64,000 bases of DNA from Shewanella morhuae (lineage in GTDB: Bacteria > Pseudomonadota > Gammaproteobacteria > Enterobacterales > Shewanellaceae): assembly GCF_900156405.1 (NCBI RefSeq), contig NZ_FTNN01000003.1:186001-250000 (forward strand), given 5' to 3'. The notes beneath the pieces are model-generated. The model worked only from the letters and a program-made list of their open reading frames with translations, had not been told where the DNA came from and ran no database searches. Within the stretch, counting starts at the first letter, position 1, and each line of letters begins with the position of its first letter. A program made the translations under genes and the position numbers. Positions 17,390-25,147 of the stretch are shown piece by piece.

Positions 17390-18247
17390 TTAGATTTCCA
17401 TACACGCTTTTAGTTTATTCATGGCATTTTTCTCAAGTTGGCGAATACGTTCAGCCGACACTTGATAGGTTTCTGCCAGTTCTTGCAGTGTCGTTTTATT
17501 ATCATCTAACCAACGAGCGCGCAGAATATGCTGGCTACGCTCATCTAAGGTTTTAATCGCCGATAATAAACGACCTTGAGAATCGGATTCCCAGTTGTCG
17601 TTTTCAATATTCTCCGCTAAATCTGACGAATGATCTTCTAGATAATGCACAGGAGCAAAGTCATGCTCCTCATCTTGATCATTAGTCAAATCAAATGCAG
17701 GATCCTGCGCCGCCATACGTGATTCCATTTCGGTCACGTCAGCTTTAGAAACCCCGAGATTTTCAGCCACCATGCTGACTTCAGCATCGCTGAACCAACC
17801 TAAGCGAGTTTTAGCTTTACGGATATTAAAGAATAACTTACGTTGCGCTTTAGTGGTGGCAACTTTAACAATGCGCCAGTTTTTCAGCACATATTCATGT
17901 ATTTCAGCTTTGATCCAGTGAACAGCAAAAGACACCAGACGCACGCCAACATCAGGATCGAAGCGTTTAACCGCTTTCATCAAACCTATGTTGCCTTCTT
18001 GGATCAAGTCAGCCTGTGGCAGACCGTAGCCTGAGTAGCCTTTTGCGACATGCACAACAAAACGTAAGTGCGACATAATCAGTTGCTTCGCCGCCTGCAG
18101 ATCGCCTGTTTCCTGCAAACGCTTGGCTAACTCATACTCAGCCTCAGCATCCAGCATGCTGATGCTAGTCACTGAATTGATATAAGCTTCTAAGCTACTG
18201 GCGCCCTGTGGGACAGTCAGTGCCATTGATTGCGTTTGAAAGGTCAT
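17390..18247 (-). CDS. rpoH: RpoH, heat-shock sigma factor sigma-32
   Basis: This 285-residue sigma-70-family factor directs RNA polymerase to heat-shock promoters. Region 2 has the core-binding and -10 recognition stretch ([17 protein letters not shown]). The RpoH box, unique to this group, is seen as [17 protein letters not shown] (residues about 130-146). Region 4.2 closes the protein with the helix-turn-helix [19 protein letters not shown]. The length is almost that of E. coli RpoH (284). It lies downstream of ftsYEX on the same strand with a 236-base gap that must hold its own promoters, as in other gammaproteobacteria. Confidence 0.96.
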   Translation of the reverse strand: MTFQTQSMALTVPQGASSLEAYINSVTSISMLDAEAEYELAKRLQETGDLQAAKQLIMSHLRFVVHVAKGYSGYGLPQADLIQEGNIGLMKAVKRFDPDVGVRLVSFAVHWIKAEIHEYVLKNWRIVKVATTKAQRKLFFNIRKAKTRLGWFSDAEVSMVAENLGVSKADVTEMESRMAAQDPAFDLTNDQDEEHDFAPVHYLEDHSSDLAENIENDNWESDSQGRLLSAIKTLDERSQHILRARWLDDNKTTLQELAETYQVSAERIRQLEKNAMNKLKACMEI

Positions 18248-18483
18248 TCGCTCTCCTACATTTTATCAGACTACTTACGAGTGTATTCTTGAGCTCTCTA
18301 ACAAAATACCACAAGAATAAGCTGATGAACTATCGGCTAATTGACAGACTATGTCAACCTTAGCGCGTTTACCGATAGCCTTTTTAACTCGTTAAAATAG
18401 ACATATCAAGTGAAAAAAAGTTCATCACCATCGCTTTTTTTAGTGACTTTTTTGCTATTTATTAACGTCGAAGGTTAACCGGG

Positions 18484-19449
18484 TTACGACGGTTCAATGG
18501 CACGTAAATGTTGACGAACCGATAAATACGACCCTAACCAGCCTAAAAATGATGCTAAACCGACTAATTGCAATAACTCAGTAAACGTCAGTGATTTCAT
18601 TTCAAGCTGACTGCCGTAAAGCCCCAACAATTCTGCCAACGCCGAATCGAGATACCACACCAATAAGTTAATGATAAGCCAAGCTAGTATGCCACCAATT
18701 ACCCCATACCAAATACCCGTATAAAGGAAAGGACGCTGGATAAAAGCTTCGGTTGCACCGACTAATTTCATCACTTCGATTTCGCTACGTCGATTCATAA
18801 TCGCGAGACGAATTGTATTACCAATCACCAATACCACGGCCAAAATGAGAAGAGCTGCAATCGCCATTACAGTCCGCTCAAGCACACGAACCACAGCTTG
18901 TAAACGCTCTAACCATTCAATATCTAAACGGCCAAAACTAATCTCAGGTTCACGCTCTAGCTTAGTTAATAATTCCCGGGCTCCCACTGGCGTTGAATAT
19001 CGCTTCGTAGGGGTCACCGTAATCACGGCTGGTAAGGGGTTTTTATCCAAATAGGCTAAGGCTTCACCAAATCCAGAAAGGCGTTGAAACTCTTCTAGGG
19101 CTTGGTTTTTATCGATATACCGCACCTTATCAACTTCAGAATAAGTACCAATACGAGTTAATAGACTCTGGATTGTTTGTTCACTGCGATTATCATCAAT
19201 AAATAAGGATATCTCAGCGGCACTATTCCACGAGCTAGTAATGGTTTCAGCATTTTTAACCAATACCTGTAATGCCGCCGGTAAACTCAAACTCACACCG
19301 AGTACCGCCATTGTCATCACAGAGGATATTGGATTACGCCAGAGTTCACCTAAACTCGCCATGGCTTGTTGCGCATGTCGAATAAAAAACATCACGAATC
19401 GTCCCGACAGAGGCAATTTACTACGAGTTAATTTTGCGCTATTGCTCAT
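18484..19449 (-). CDS. ftsX: FtsX, cell-division ABC transporter permease
   Basis: This is the membrane partner of FtsE. The FtsEX complex sits at the septum and activates peptidoglycan amidases through EnvC. Four membrane segments are visible in 321 residues (about 35-60, 205-230, 255-275 and 295-315) with a large periplasmic loop between the first two, which in this family binds the amidase activator. The cytoplasmic sequence EIEVMKLVGATEAFI is the typical coupling motif. Its start overlaps the ftsE stop by four bases, so FtsE and FtsX are made together. Confidence 0.95.
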   Translation of the reverse strand: MSNSAKLTRSKLPLSGRFVMFFIRHAQQAMASLGELWRNPISSVMTMAVLGVSLSLPAALQVLVKNAETITSSWNSAAEISLFIDDNRSEQTIQSLLTRIGTYSEVDKVRYIDKNQALEEFQRLSGFGEALAYLDKNPLPAVITVTPTKRYSTPVGARELLTKLEREPEISFGRLDIEWLERLQAVVRVLERTVMAIAALLILAVVLVIGNTIRLAIMNRRSEIEVMKLVGATEAFIQRPFLYTGIWYGVIGGILAWLIINLLVWYLDSALAELLGLYGSQLEMKSLTFTELLQLVGLASFLGWLGSYLSVRQHLRAIEPS

Positions 19450-20162
19450 AGACCTTCACCTCTATTGAGCGTTGTACTACGTGCATGCACACTATGATCT
19501 AACTCTTGTGCGCCTAACATACGTCCCTGTTTAAGCGTAAAAGTACGGTACTTCATCCGCGCAATTAATCCCAAATCGTGAGTGGCGATAAGCACGCTTG
19601 TGCCGGCATCATTAAAGGTTTCAAATAGACGTAAAATATCCATCGATAACTTAGGATCTAAGTTACCCGTTGGTTCGTCAGCAAGCAGTAAAAGCGGCTT
19701 ATTCACAATCGCGCGGGCAATACCGACACGTTGCTGCTCACCACCTGACAACATGATCGGGTTATGCCGCTCTTTGCCATATAACCCCACCATGTCGAGG
19801 GCACCAGCCACACGCTTACGTATCTCACCATGGGAAAAACCTTCAATCACCAGCGGTAAGGCGACATTATCAAAAACACTTCTATCCATTAAAAGATGAT
19901 GATTTTGAAAAATCATACCAATATTGCGGCGTAAGTACGGCACATGTTTGGCACTCAAATGGGCGATATCATGGCCATTAATCGCCACACGGCCAGTGGT
20001 CGCGCGTTCAATAACCGTAATTAACTTCAACAGCGTACTTTTACCCGCACCTGAGTGGCCGGTTAAAAATGCCATTTCACCCTGTTGCAGATGAAAATTG
20101 ACATCTTCCAGCGCCATTTGGCCGCCAGGATAAATCTTACTGACCTGCTGAAAATCAATCAT
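19446..20162 (-). CDS. ftsE: FtsE, cell-division ABC ATPase
   Basis: This 238-residue ABC ATPase drives FtsX. All sites are intact: Walker A GHSGAGKSTLL (about 36-46), signature LSGGEQQRVGIARA (about 137-150), Walker B LLLLADEPTGNLD, and the switch His in ATHD. It follows ftsY by three bases and overlaps ftsX by four. The ftsY-ftsE-ftsX order is conserved across gammaproteobacteria. Confidence 0.96.
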   Translation of the reverse strand: MIDFQQVSKIYPGGQMALEDVNFHLQQGEMAFLTGHSGAGKSTLLKLITVIERATTGRVAINGHDIAHLSAKHVPYLRRNIGMIFQNHHLLMDRSVFDNVALPLVIEGFSHGEIRKRVAGALDMVGLYGKERHNPIMLSGGEQQRVGIARAIVNKPLLLLADEPTGNLDPKLSMDILRLFETFNDAGTSVLIATHDLGLIARMKYRTFTLKQGRMLGAQELDHSVHARSTTLNRGEGL

Positions 20163-20165
20163 AAA

Positions 20166-21911
20166 TTAGCTATCCGCTTTTTCTTGAGTGAACAAGGCGT
20201 CGATAAATTCTTTCGAATTAAAGGGGCGTAAATCATCAATTTGCTCACCAACACCGATATAACGGATGGGGATATTAAACTTGTCGGCAATCGCAAACAC
20301 TACGCCGCCCTTAGCTGTTCCATCTAACTTACTGATGGTAATTCCCGTTACCCCTACAGCTTCTTGGAACAATTGCGCTTGGCTAATCGCATTTTGCCCC
20401 GTGCTGGCATCTAATGTCAGCATGACCTCATGTGGTGTATCGGGGTCGAGCTTTTTCATTACTCGCACAACTTTCTTCAATTCTTCCATTAGATGCGCTT
20501 TATTTTGCAAACGACCCGCGGTGTCGGCAATCAATACATCGACTTTACGCGCTTTGGCGGCTTGTAAGGCATCAAACAATACCGAAGCACTATCTGCGCC
20601 CGTATGCTGGGCAATCACAGTAATGTCGTTACGTTGTCCCCAAACTTGTAGCTGCTCAACCGCGGCGGCACGGAAAGTATCGCCCGCAGCTAACATCACC
20701 GATTTACCTTGGCTTTGGTATTGCTTGGCCATTTTGCCGATAGTGGTCGTTTTACCCACACCATTGACGCCCACCATTAAAATTACAAATGGCCCATTCG
20801 CATTATCTGGCACTAACGGAATGGCGACAGGGTCAAGTGTTTTTTGCAACTCATCACGCAATAACTCGTATAACGCTTCGGCATCTTTTAATTGTTTACG
20901 TGACGCATGTTCTGTTAAGTTTTTAATAAGACGCGTAGTCGTTTCAACGCCAACATCGGCGATTAATAACTGCTCTTCTAGCTCTTCAAATAAGTCATCA
21001 TCAATTTTTTTACCGCGAAATAGCCCGATAAAACCACTACCGATATTCTCACTGGTACGCATCAATCCGCGTTTTAGACGCGCAAACAAGCCTTCTTTAA
21101 CCGGCCTAGCCTGCGGCTCAGGTTGTAATTCTGCTACAAGCTCAACAACTTGTTCAAGCTCTGCGGTAAGCTGTTCTGCTACTAAAGCTTGGCTAACACG
21201 TTCCACTTCTTCAGCGGCTGTGATTTGCGCTTGTTGTTCCGCTAAACGCTCTACTTCAATTTGGGCTTGCTCTTGAGCTAATTGTTCTACGGCTAGCTTC
21301 TCAGCAGTAAATTCTGCTGCAGCTTGTTCAGCCTCTAACTGTGCGGCCGCCTTACGTGCTACTTGTGCTTGCGCTAAATGCTCGGCTTCAATTTGGGCTT
21401 GCTCTTGAGCTAGTTGTTCTGCGGCTAGCTTCTCAGCAGTAAATTCCGCTGCAGCTTGTTCAGCTTCTAGCTGAGCAGCCGCCTTACGTGCTACTTGCGC
21501 TTGTTGTTCCGCTAAACGCTCTACTTCAATTTGGGCTTGCTCTTGAGCTAATTGTTCTGCGGCTAACTTATTTGCAGTAAATTCTGCTGCAGCTTGTTCA
21601 GCCTCTAACTGTGCTGCCGCCAAGTGTGCTGCTTTTGCTTGTTGCTCAGCTATACGCTGAGCGTTGATTTGTGCTTGCTCGTGGGCAATACGTTCTGCTT
21701 CTACTTTGGCTTGCGTCTGCTCGGCAGCTAACTGCTCTGCGGCCAGCTTTGCTGCTGTTTCAATAGCTAAACGCTGCGCCTCTACTTGTTCCTGCTCTAC
21801 AGACGGTGCTTTTTCAGCGTCTTGTGTGGGAGTAACGACTGGAGTTTCAGCGACGACCTCATCTTGTGACTTATCTTTACGAAACCAAGAGAAAAAACCT
21901 TTCTTTGCCAT
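20166..21911 (-). CDS. ftsY: FtsY, signal recognition particle receptor, expanded N-terminal domain
   Basis: This GTPase docks SRP-ribosome complexes at the membrane and, with Ffh and SecYEG, inserts membrane proteins. The NG domain occupies residues about 270-581. It shows G1 GVNGVGKTTT (about 381-390), DTFRAAAVEQL, G3 DTAGR (about 463-467) and G4 SKLDG, all intact. The N-terminal acidic A domain is unusually long and consists of three near-identical 44-46-residue Ala/Gln/Glu repeats (residues about 97-232) predicted to form a long helix or coiled coil. The amphipathic membrane-targeting stretch before the N domain (EGLFARLKRGLMRTSENIG) is present. E. coli FtsY is 497 residues. Confidence 0.95.
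   Translation of the reverse strand: MAKKGFFSWFRKDKSQDEVVAETPVVTPTQDAEKAPSVEQEQVEAQRLAIETAAKLAAEQLAAEQTQAKVEAERIAHEQAQINAQRIAEQQAKAAHLAAAQLEAEQAAAEFTANKLAAEQLAQEQAQIEVERLAEQQAQVARKAAAQLEAEQAAAEFTAEKLAAEQLAQEQAQIEAEHLAQAQVARKAAAQLEAEQAAAEFTAEKLAVEQLAQEQAQIEVERLAEQQAQITAAEEVERVSQALVAEQLTAELEQVVELVAELQPEPQARPVKEGLFARLKRGLMRTSENIGSGFIGLFRGKKIDDDLFEELEEQLLIADVGVETTTRLIKNLTEHASRKQLKDAEALYELLRDELQKTLDPVAIPLVPDNANGPFVILMVGVNGVGKTTTIGKMAKQYQSQGKSVMLAAGDTFRAAAVEQLQVWGQRNDITVIAQHTGADSASVLFDALQAAKARKVDVLIADTAGRLQNKAHLMEELKKVVRVMKKLDPDTPHEVMLTLDASTGQNAISQAQLFQEAVGVTGITISKLDGTAKGGVVFAIADKFNIPIRYIGVGEQIDDLRPFNSKEFIDALFTQEKADS
21216..21623 (-). repeat. Three ~135-base in-frame repeats within ftsY
   Basis: The repeats encode residues about 97-142, 143-186 and 187-232 of FtsY. 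Each contains QLEAEQAAAEFTA, then (N/E)KLA(A/V)EQLAQEQAQIE. The middle copy is two residues shorter. DNA identity between copies is high, so the region can expand or contract by recombination or slippage. Confidence 0.88.
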
Positions 21912-22124
21912 GTGTGATCCCAGCGCTCTACTTCAGTGTTGAATTTTGAATAAGACCCTGATGTTATACCAGATTGCCTCGGAAATTACGTCCAAAAAGT
22001 CGGCAATTAGCTAAGCTCACTCAGCCTTCTCACCTTTTGGTGAGACTTTGATATAAAATAGCGGCCTTTATTAAGGTGGCATAGTCTACCACTTTCTTTC
22101 TTCAGGCAAAATCACGGGGGCACT

Positions 22125-22778
22125 TTGGCCAATCATCGTTCGATAAAAAATCAATCGACTAAAAGTCAGCTTGGTAGTGGTCAGGTGCGGATCATTGGTG
22201 GACAATGGCGTTCGCGTCGTTTGCCTATTCAGGATCTCGATGGTTTAAGGCCAACGCCAGATAGAGTGCGCGAAACACTTTTTAACTGGTTAGCTAACAG
22301 CGTTGTTAATGCTCGTGTACTTGACTGTTTTGGCGGGAGTGGCGCATTGGCGCTCGAATCCCTATCGCGTTATGCAAATTACGCTAAAATTATCGAGTTA
22401 CAACGTGGCGCGGCTTTGCAGCTAAAAGAAAATCTTCAAACCCTTAAATGCGATAAGGCCGAAGTGCTCAACGCCGACACATTAATGGTGTTACAACAAG
22501 GCTGCGATCAGGGTTTTGACCTAGTGTTTATCGACCCGCCATTTCGCAAGGGATTGGCAGAAAAGACGACTCAACTGCTCGACACCCAAGGCTGGCTCAA
22601 TGATGGCGCATTGATTTATGTCGAAGTTGAAGCGGAATTGACACAATTAGCAATACCATCTCACTGGCAAGCTTTAAAAGAAAAGCATACAGGGCAAGTC
22701 AGTTATCGCTTGTATCAATATCAATCTGCAAATACGACTGAGCCTATAGAAGATGAAAACCATGCCCTTGTTGATTAA
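22125..22778 (+). CDS. rsmD: RsmD, 16S rRNA (guanine-966-N2)-methyltransferase
   Basis: This methyltransferase modifies G966 of 16S rRNA using SAM. It has 217 residues against 198 in E. coli. Diagnostic stretches are RIIGGQWRSRRLP, RPTPDRVRETLFNWL, the SAM loop LDCFGGSGALALES (about 67-80) and the catalytic DPPF (in VFIDPPFRKG). The start is a TTG after a GGGGG run; this adds about 20 polar residues before the conserved part, and a later start cannot be excluded. It is divergent from ftsY, as in E. coli, and overlaps yhhL. Confidence 0.93.
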   Translation: MANHRSIKNQSTKSQLGSGQVRIIGGQWRSRRLPIQDLDGLRPTPDRVRETLFNWLANSVVNARVLDCFGGSGALALESLSRYANYAKIIELQRGAALQLKENLQTLKCDKAEVLNADTLMVLQQGCDQGFDLVFIDPPFRKGLAEKTTQLLDTQGWLNDGALIYVEVEAELTQLAIPSHWQALKEKHTGQVSYRLYQYQSANTTEPIEDENHALVD

Positions 22779-23037
22779 TGTAGGTAAAGCCATCACGCTT
22801 ATTGCTTGGCTGATGATGGCCTATAACTTAGTAATCCCTTTTGACGGCAATGTCGCGATTATTTTGAATATCCTGCTTGGTATTACCTGCATGATGCATT
22901 GTTTTCAGGTTGCTATTTTCCATATGTTGTTTAAAACCTTGCTGCCATTAACGAAGCAAGATTATTTACAGGTATTTATCTTTGGCATTTTTAGTTTGCT
23001 CACCTATCGACAGCGAGTACTGGCTAATGCGGTTTAA
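22753..23037 (+). CDS. yhhL: YhhL-like DUF1145 membrane protein
   Basis: This 94-residue inner-membrane protein of the DUF1145 family has no known function. Three hydrophobic segments are visible (about 8-25, 32-55 and 70-85). The start overlaps rsmD by 26 bases, and the rsmD-yhhL pairing is the same as in E. coli, which supports the assignment. A second ATG three codons on is an alternative start. A terminator follows 15 bases after the stop. Confidence 0.82.
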   Translation: MKTMPLLINVGKAITLIAWLMMAYNLVIPFDGNVAIILNILLGITCMMHCFQVAIFHMLFKTLLPLTKQDYLQVFIFGIFSLLTYRQRVLANAV

Positions 23038-23052
23038 CCTATATTATAAATA

Positions 23053-23082
23053 ATAAAAAACCCTCGGTAAGAGGGTTTTTTT
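23053..23082. terminator. Bidirectional terminator between yhhL and cymA
   Basis: CCCTC (23061-23065) and GAGGG (23071-23075) flank GGTAA, with an A run before and a T run of seven after. It serves yhhL on the plus strand and cymA on the minus strand. Confidence 0.85.
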
Positions 23083-23116
23083 ATGGTAATTACTCAGAGT
23101 GATCTTGCACTAAAAT

Positions 23117-23680
23117 TTATCCTTTAGGATAAGGGTGAGCCACACCTTTATGACAGTCGATACAGGTTTTTCTATCTTCTGGCGCTTTCTTAAAATTGTT
23201 GCTGTGCATTCTCACTGCCATTTTGCTCATATTTTCTGATTGGTTTTCATAAATACGATTATGACAATTTTGGCACGTTGAAGAATCAATTGAGCGCAAA
23301 TAATCACGTGCGAGTTCAGCTTGCTCTTTACGGTTTTCATCTAACCAAGCTTGAGTATTAAAACCATCAATCATTAAGAAGCCGATAACGTCTTTAGAAA
23401 CGATGATCTTTTTCTTCAAATATTGGAATGGTTCCTGTGCAATGTGACATTGCTGACACTGCACCACAATACCCACACGGTTGTTACCATGGGGAGATGA
23501 CATCACCTCATTTTTCAATGAGTGTTGGCTATGGCAGCTCATACAAAATGCATCTTGGCTGGTAGCGTGTAAGGTCGTTTGGGTGGCAAAGTAGCCCACA
23601 ACTCCGACAACAATACCCACGACCAGTAATGCTAGGATTGAATATTTTGCGCTAGGTTTAAACAGTGCACGCCAGTTCAT
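23117..23680 (-). CDS. cymA: CymA, tetraheme quinol dehydrogenase (NapC/NirT family)
   Basis: CymA is the inner-membrane hub of Shewanella anaerobic respiration. It oxidises menaquinol and passes electrons to periplasmic reductases for fumarate, nitrate, nitrite, DMSO and metal oxides. One N-terminal anchor helix (residues about 15-35) is followed by a periplasmic domain with four CXXCH sites: CMSCH, CQQCH, CQNCH and CIDCH. The ends MNWRALFKPSAKYSILALL and CHKGVAHPYPKG match Shewanella CymA as I know it, and the 187-residue length is the same. The ATG at 23680 is used; a GTG directly before it is an alternative, with GGAG upstream of both. It is a single-gene unit. Confidence 0.95.
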   Translation of the reverse strand: MNWRALFKPSAKYSILALLVVGIVVGVVGYFATQTTLHATSQDAFCMSCHSQHSLKNEVMSSPHGNNRVGIVVQCQQCHIAQEPFQYLKKKIIVSKDVIGFLMIDGFNTQAWLDENRKEQAELARDYLRSIDSSTCQNCHNRIYENQSENMSKMAVRMHSNNFKKAPEDRKTCIDCHKGVAHPYPKG

Positions 23681-24158
23681 CACTCTATTCTCCGAAATTG
23701 ATAAATTTAGTTTTTATAAGTCTAGTTTATATTCTTTTATTTATTAGAAATTTGATTCTAAGCCAAAATTTAACCATTGAATGACGTTTAAAAGCGTAAA
23801 GTGAGATCTAGATCTAACTATTACAGTAGTAACAAGCAGAAACCCTCTAACAAACGGCGTAATACATGGATATTTACATCCACCTAATCGAAATAAAACA
23901 CGGGGAGTTTATTTTAATGATTAACATTCGAATTAAATGCGCTTAAGTTAAATCTTATTTATAGAATACTTAAATGTGACTGACGACACATTTATTATGG
24001 TGCGGAGTATTAGATTAATGCAAAAATAGGCATAAATAATTGACTGCTGCAGGGTCTATTGAGAATAAATATCTATTGGTTATGCTAAAACGTGAGCTAA
24101 CCCATTACAGAATAATATCGCTATGCTAGAATCGAGCCGTTCATCATCTGGGATACTT
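23681..24158. other. 478-base divergent region upstream of cymA
   Basis: This gap separates cymA (minus) from a Cys/His-rich protein (plus). It contains a near-consensus CRP site at 23972-23993 and a 12-base perfect palindrome AGATCTAGATCT at 23804-23815, about 125 bases before cymA. It is AT-rich and I see no open frame that looks real. Confidence 0.65.
23972..23993. promoter_or_regulatory. Near-consensus CRP-binding site
   Basis: The 22-base element reads AAATGTGA-N6-ACACATTT, against the E. coli CRP consensus AAATGTGA-N6-TCACATTT: one mismatch in the half-sites. The outer arms TAAATGTG and CACATTTA are perfect inverted repeats. It lies about 290 bases upstream of cymA and about 165-185 bases upstream of the plus-strand gene. 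CRP is known to be required for anaerobic respiratory genes, including cymA, in Shewanella oneidensis. Confidence 0.6.
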
Positions 24159-24596
24159 ATGCATCACACACTCGGTCGTTACTTTTTAGTCGTATTCACT
24201 TTACTCGCACTCGTCGGGCAAAGTGTTGTGTCTAATGGTCACGCCATGGTGCCGCACACTATGGACATGAGTGCAATAAACCATAAGGCTTCAAGTCAAA
24301 AAATGCATCATACAGTGATGCAGATGAACACAGAGAACAGTTCTGACTCACATTCAATAGCCAACGCGGATTGCTGTAACGAGACAATGCTTCCCGGCGC
24401 GAAACAGCATTGCTGTGATGGCACCACATCATGTTCAAATGATTGTGGGCATTGTTTGACGATTTCAGTCGCTGGCACTCTATTCAGCCCACACCTCTGG
24501 CCAAGTGTGAGCATGAGCGATACCGCAATGGCCACTCCTATGCCTCATTTCCACTCTATCTCTTTGTCTTCGGCCTTTAAACCACCGATAGCCTAG
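24159..24596 (+). CDS. Secreted Cys/His/Met-rich protein, probable metal binder
   Basis: I do not recognise a family for this 145-residue protein. The start MHHTLGRYF follows GGGA; a reading 12 codons longer has no ribosome site. A signal peptide spans residues about 1-29. The mature part is rich in His and Met (HTMDMS, KMHHTVMQM) and then has a dense Cys cluster: DCCNETM, QHCCDG, SCSNDCGHCL. Such composition suggests binding of soft metals such as Cu(I) or Ag(I). It lies 270 bases upstream of a copper/silver efflux operon on the same strand, which supports that reading. Confidence 0.6.
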   Translation: MHHTLGRYFLVVFTLLALVGQSVVSNGHAMVPHTMDMSAINHKASSQKMHHTVMQMNTENSSDSHSIANADCCNETMLPGAKQHCCDGTTSCSNDCGHCLTISVAGTLFSPHLWPSVSMSDTAMATPMPHFHSISLSSAFKPPIA

Positions 24597-24865
24597 CTCT
24601 ACTTTGCTTTTAATCGGCAAATCAGCCATTAAAAAACGCGAAGTAATCAAGCTAAAACGACAACCAAATTAACGCAAGTTTCTGCCGTTTATTGTGGTGC
24701 CTTATTATTAAATTATGCACCCACGTTCAGAAAAATATTGATCACTGCGCCAAATGCCAAGTTATGGCATCAATCTGTAAATCAAAGCAAATAGCTTTAA
24801 TCTACAAGGCTCATCGATGTTTTATGGACTTAATCTTCGGCTAGTAATCCGATGGAGTGAATAAT

Positions 24866-25126
24866 ATGAAAAACCTAACTAACCTCGCCTTAATGACATT
24901 ACTGCTTATCAATACCAGTGTGTTTGCCACGGCCGCGCCACACGAACATCAGCACGGTAATCTAAGTCCACAATTGCAAGCGCAAACCTATATTTGCCCT
25001 ATGCACCCCGAAGTGGTTGGCACAAAAGGCGATACTTGCCCTAAATGTGGTATGGACTTAGAGCCCAAAGCGACGGATGAAAAAATAGCTGAAGGTACGC
25101 TGCACAACGCGCACGAACACCACTAA
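24866..25126 (+). CDS. Small periplasmic heavy-metal-binding-domain protein
   Basis: This 86-residue protein has a signal peptide (cleavage near ATA or AAP, residues about 20-24). It carries one heavy-metal-binding domain of the YHS-like HMBD type, YICPMHPEV...GDTCPKCGMDLEP, with paired Cys and Met/His ligands. His-rich ends (HEHQHGN, NAHEHH) flank it. GGAG precedes the ATG; a GTG three codons earlier is the longest reading but lies on top of that site. It is 21 bases upstream of the CusB-like adaptor and likely acts as a periplasmic metallochaperone for the same pump. Confidence 0.85.
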   Translation: MKNLTNLALMTLLLINTSVFATAAPHEHQHGNLSPQLQAQTYICPMHPEVVGTKGDTCPKCGMDLEPKATDEKIAEGTLHNAHEHH

Positions 25127-25147
25127 GCTAGGCCGGAGATGAGGCAT

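Noticed and set aside
18410..18460. A- and T-rich inverted repeat between rpoH and ftsX as a terminator
   Set aside because: The arms are only runs of A and T with poor pairing outside them, too weak to claim.
20266..21276. 336-residue open frame on the plus strand opposite ftsY
   Set aside because: It is the shadow of the Ala/Gln/Glu-rich ftsY reading frame. It is Ser/Cys/Thr-rich with no domain or ribosome site.
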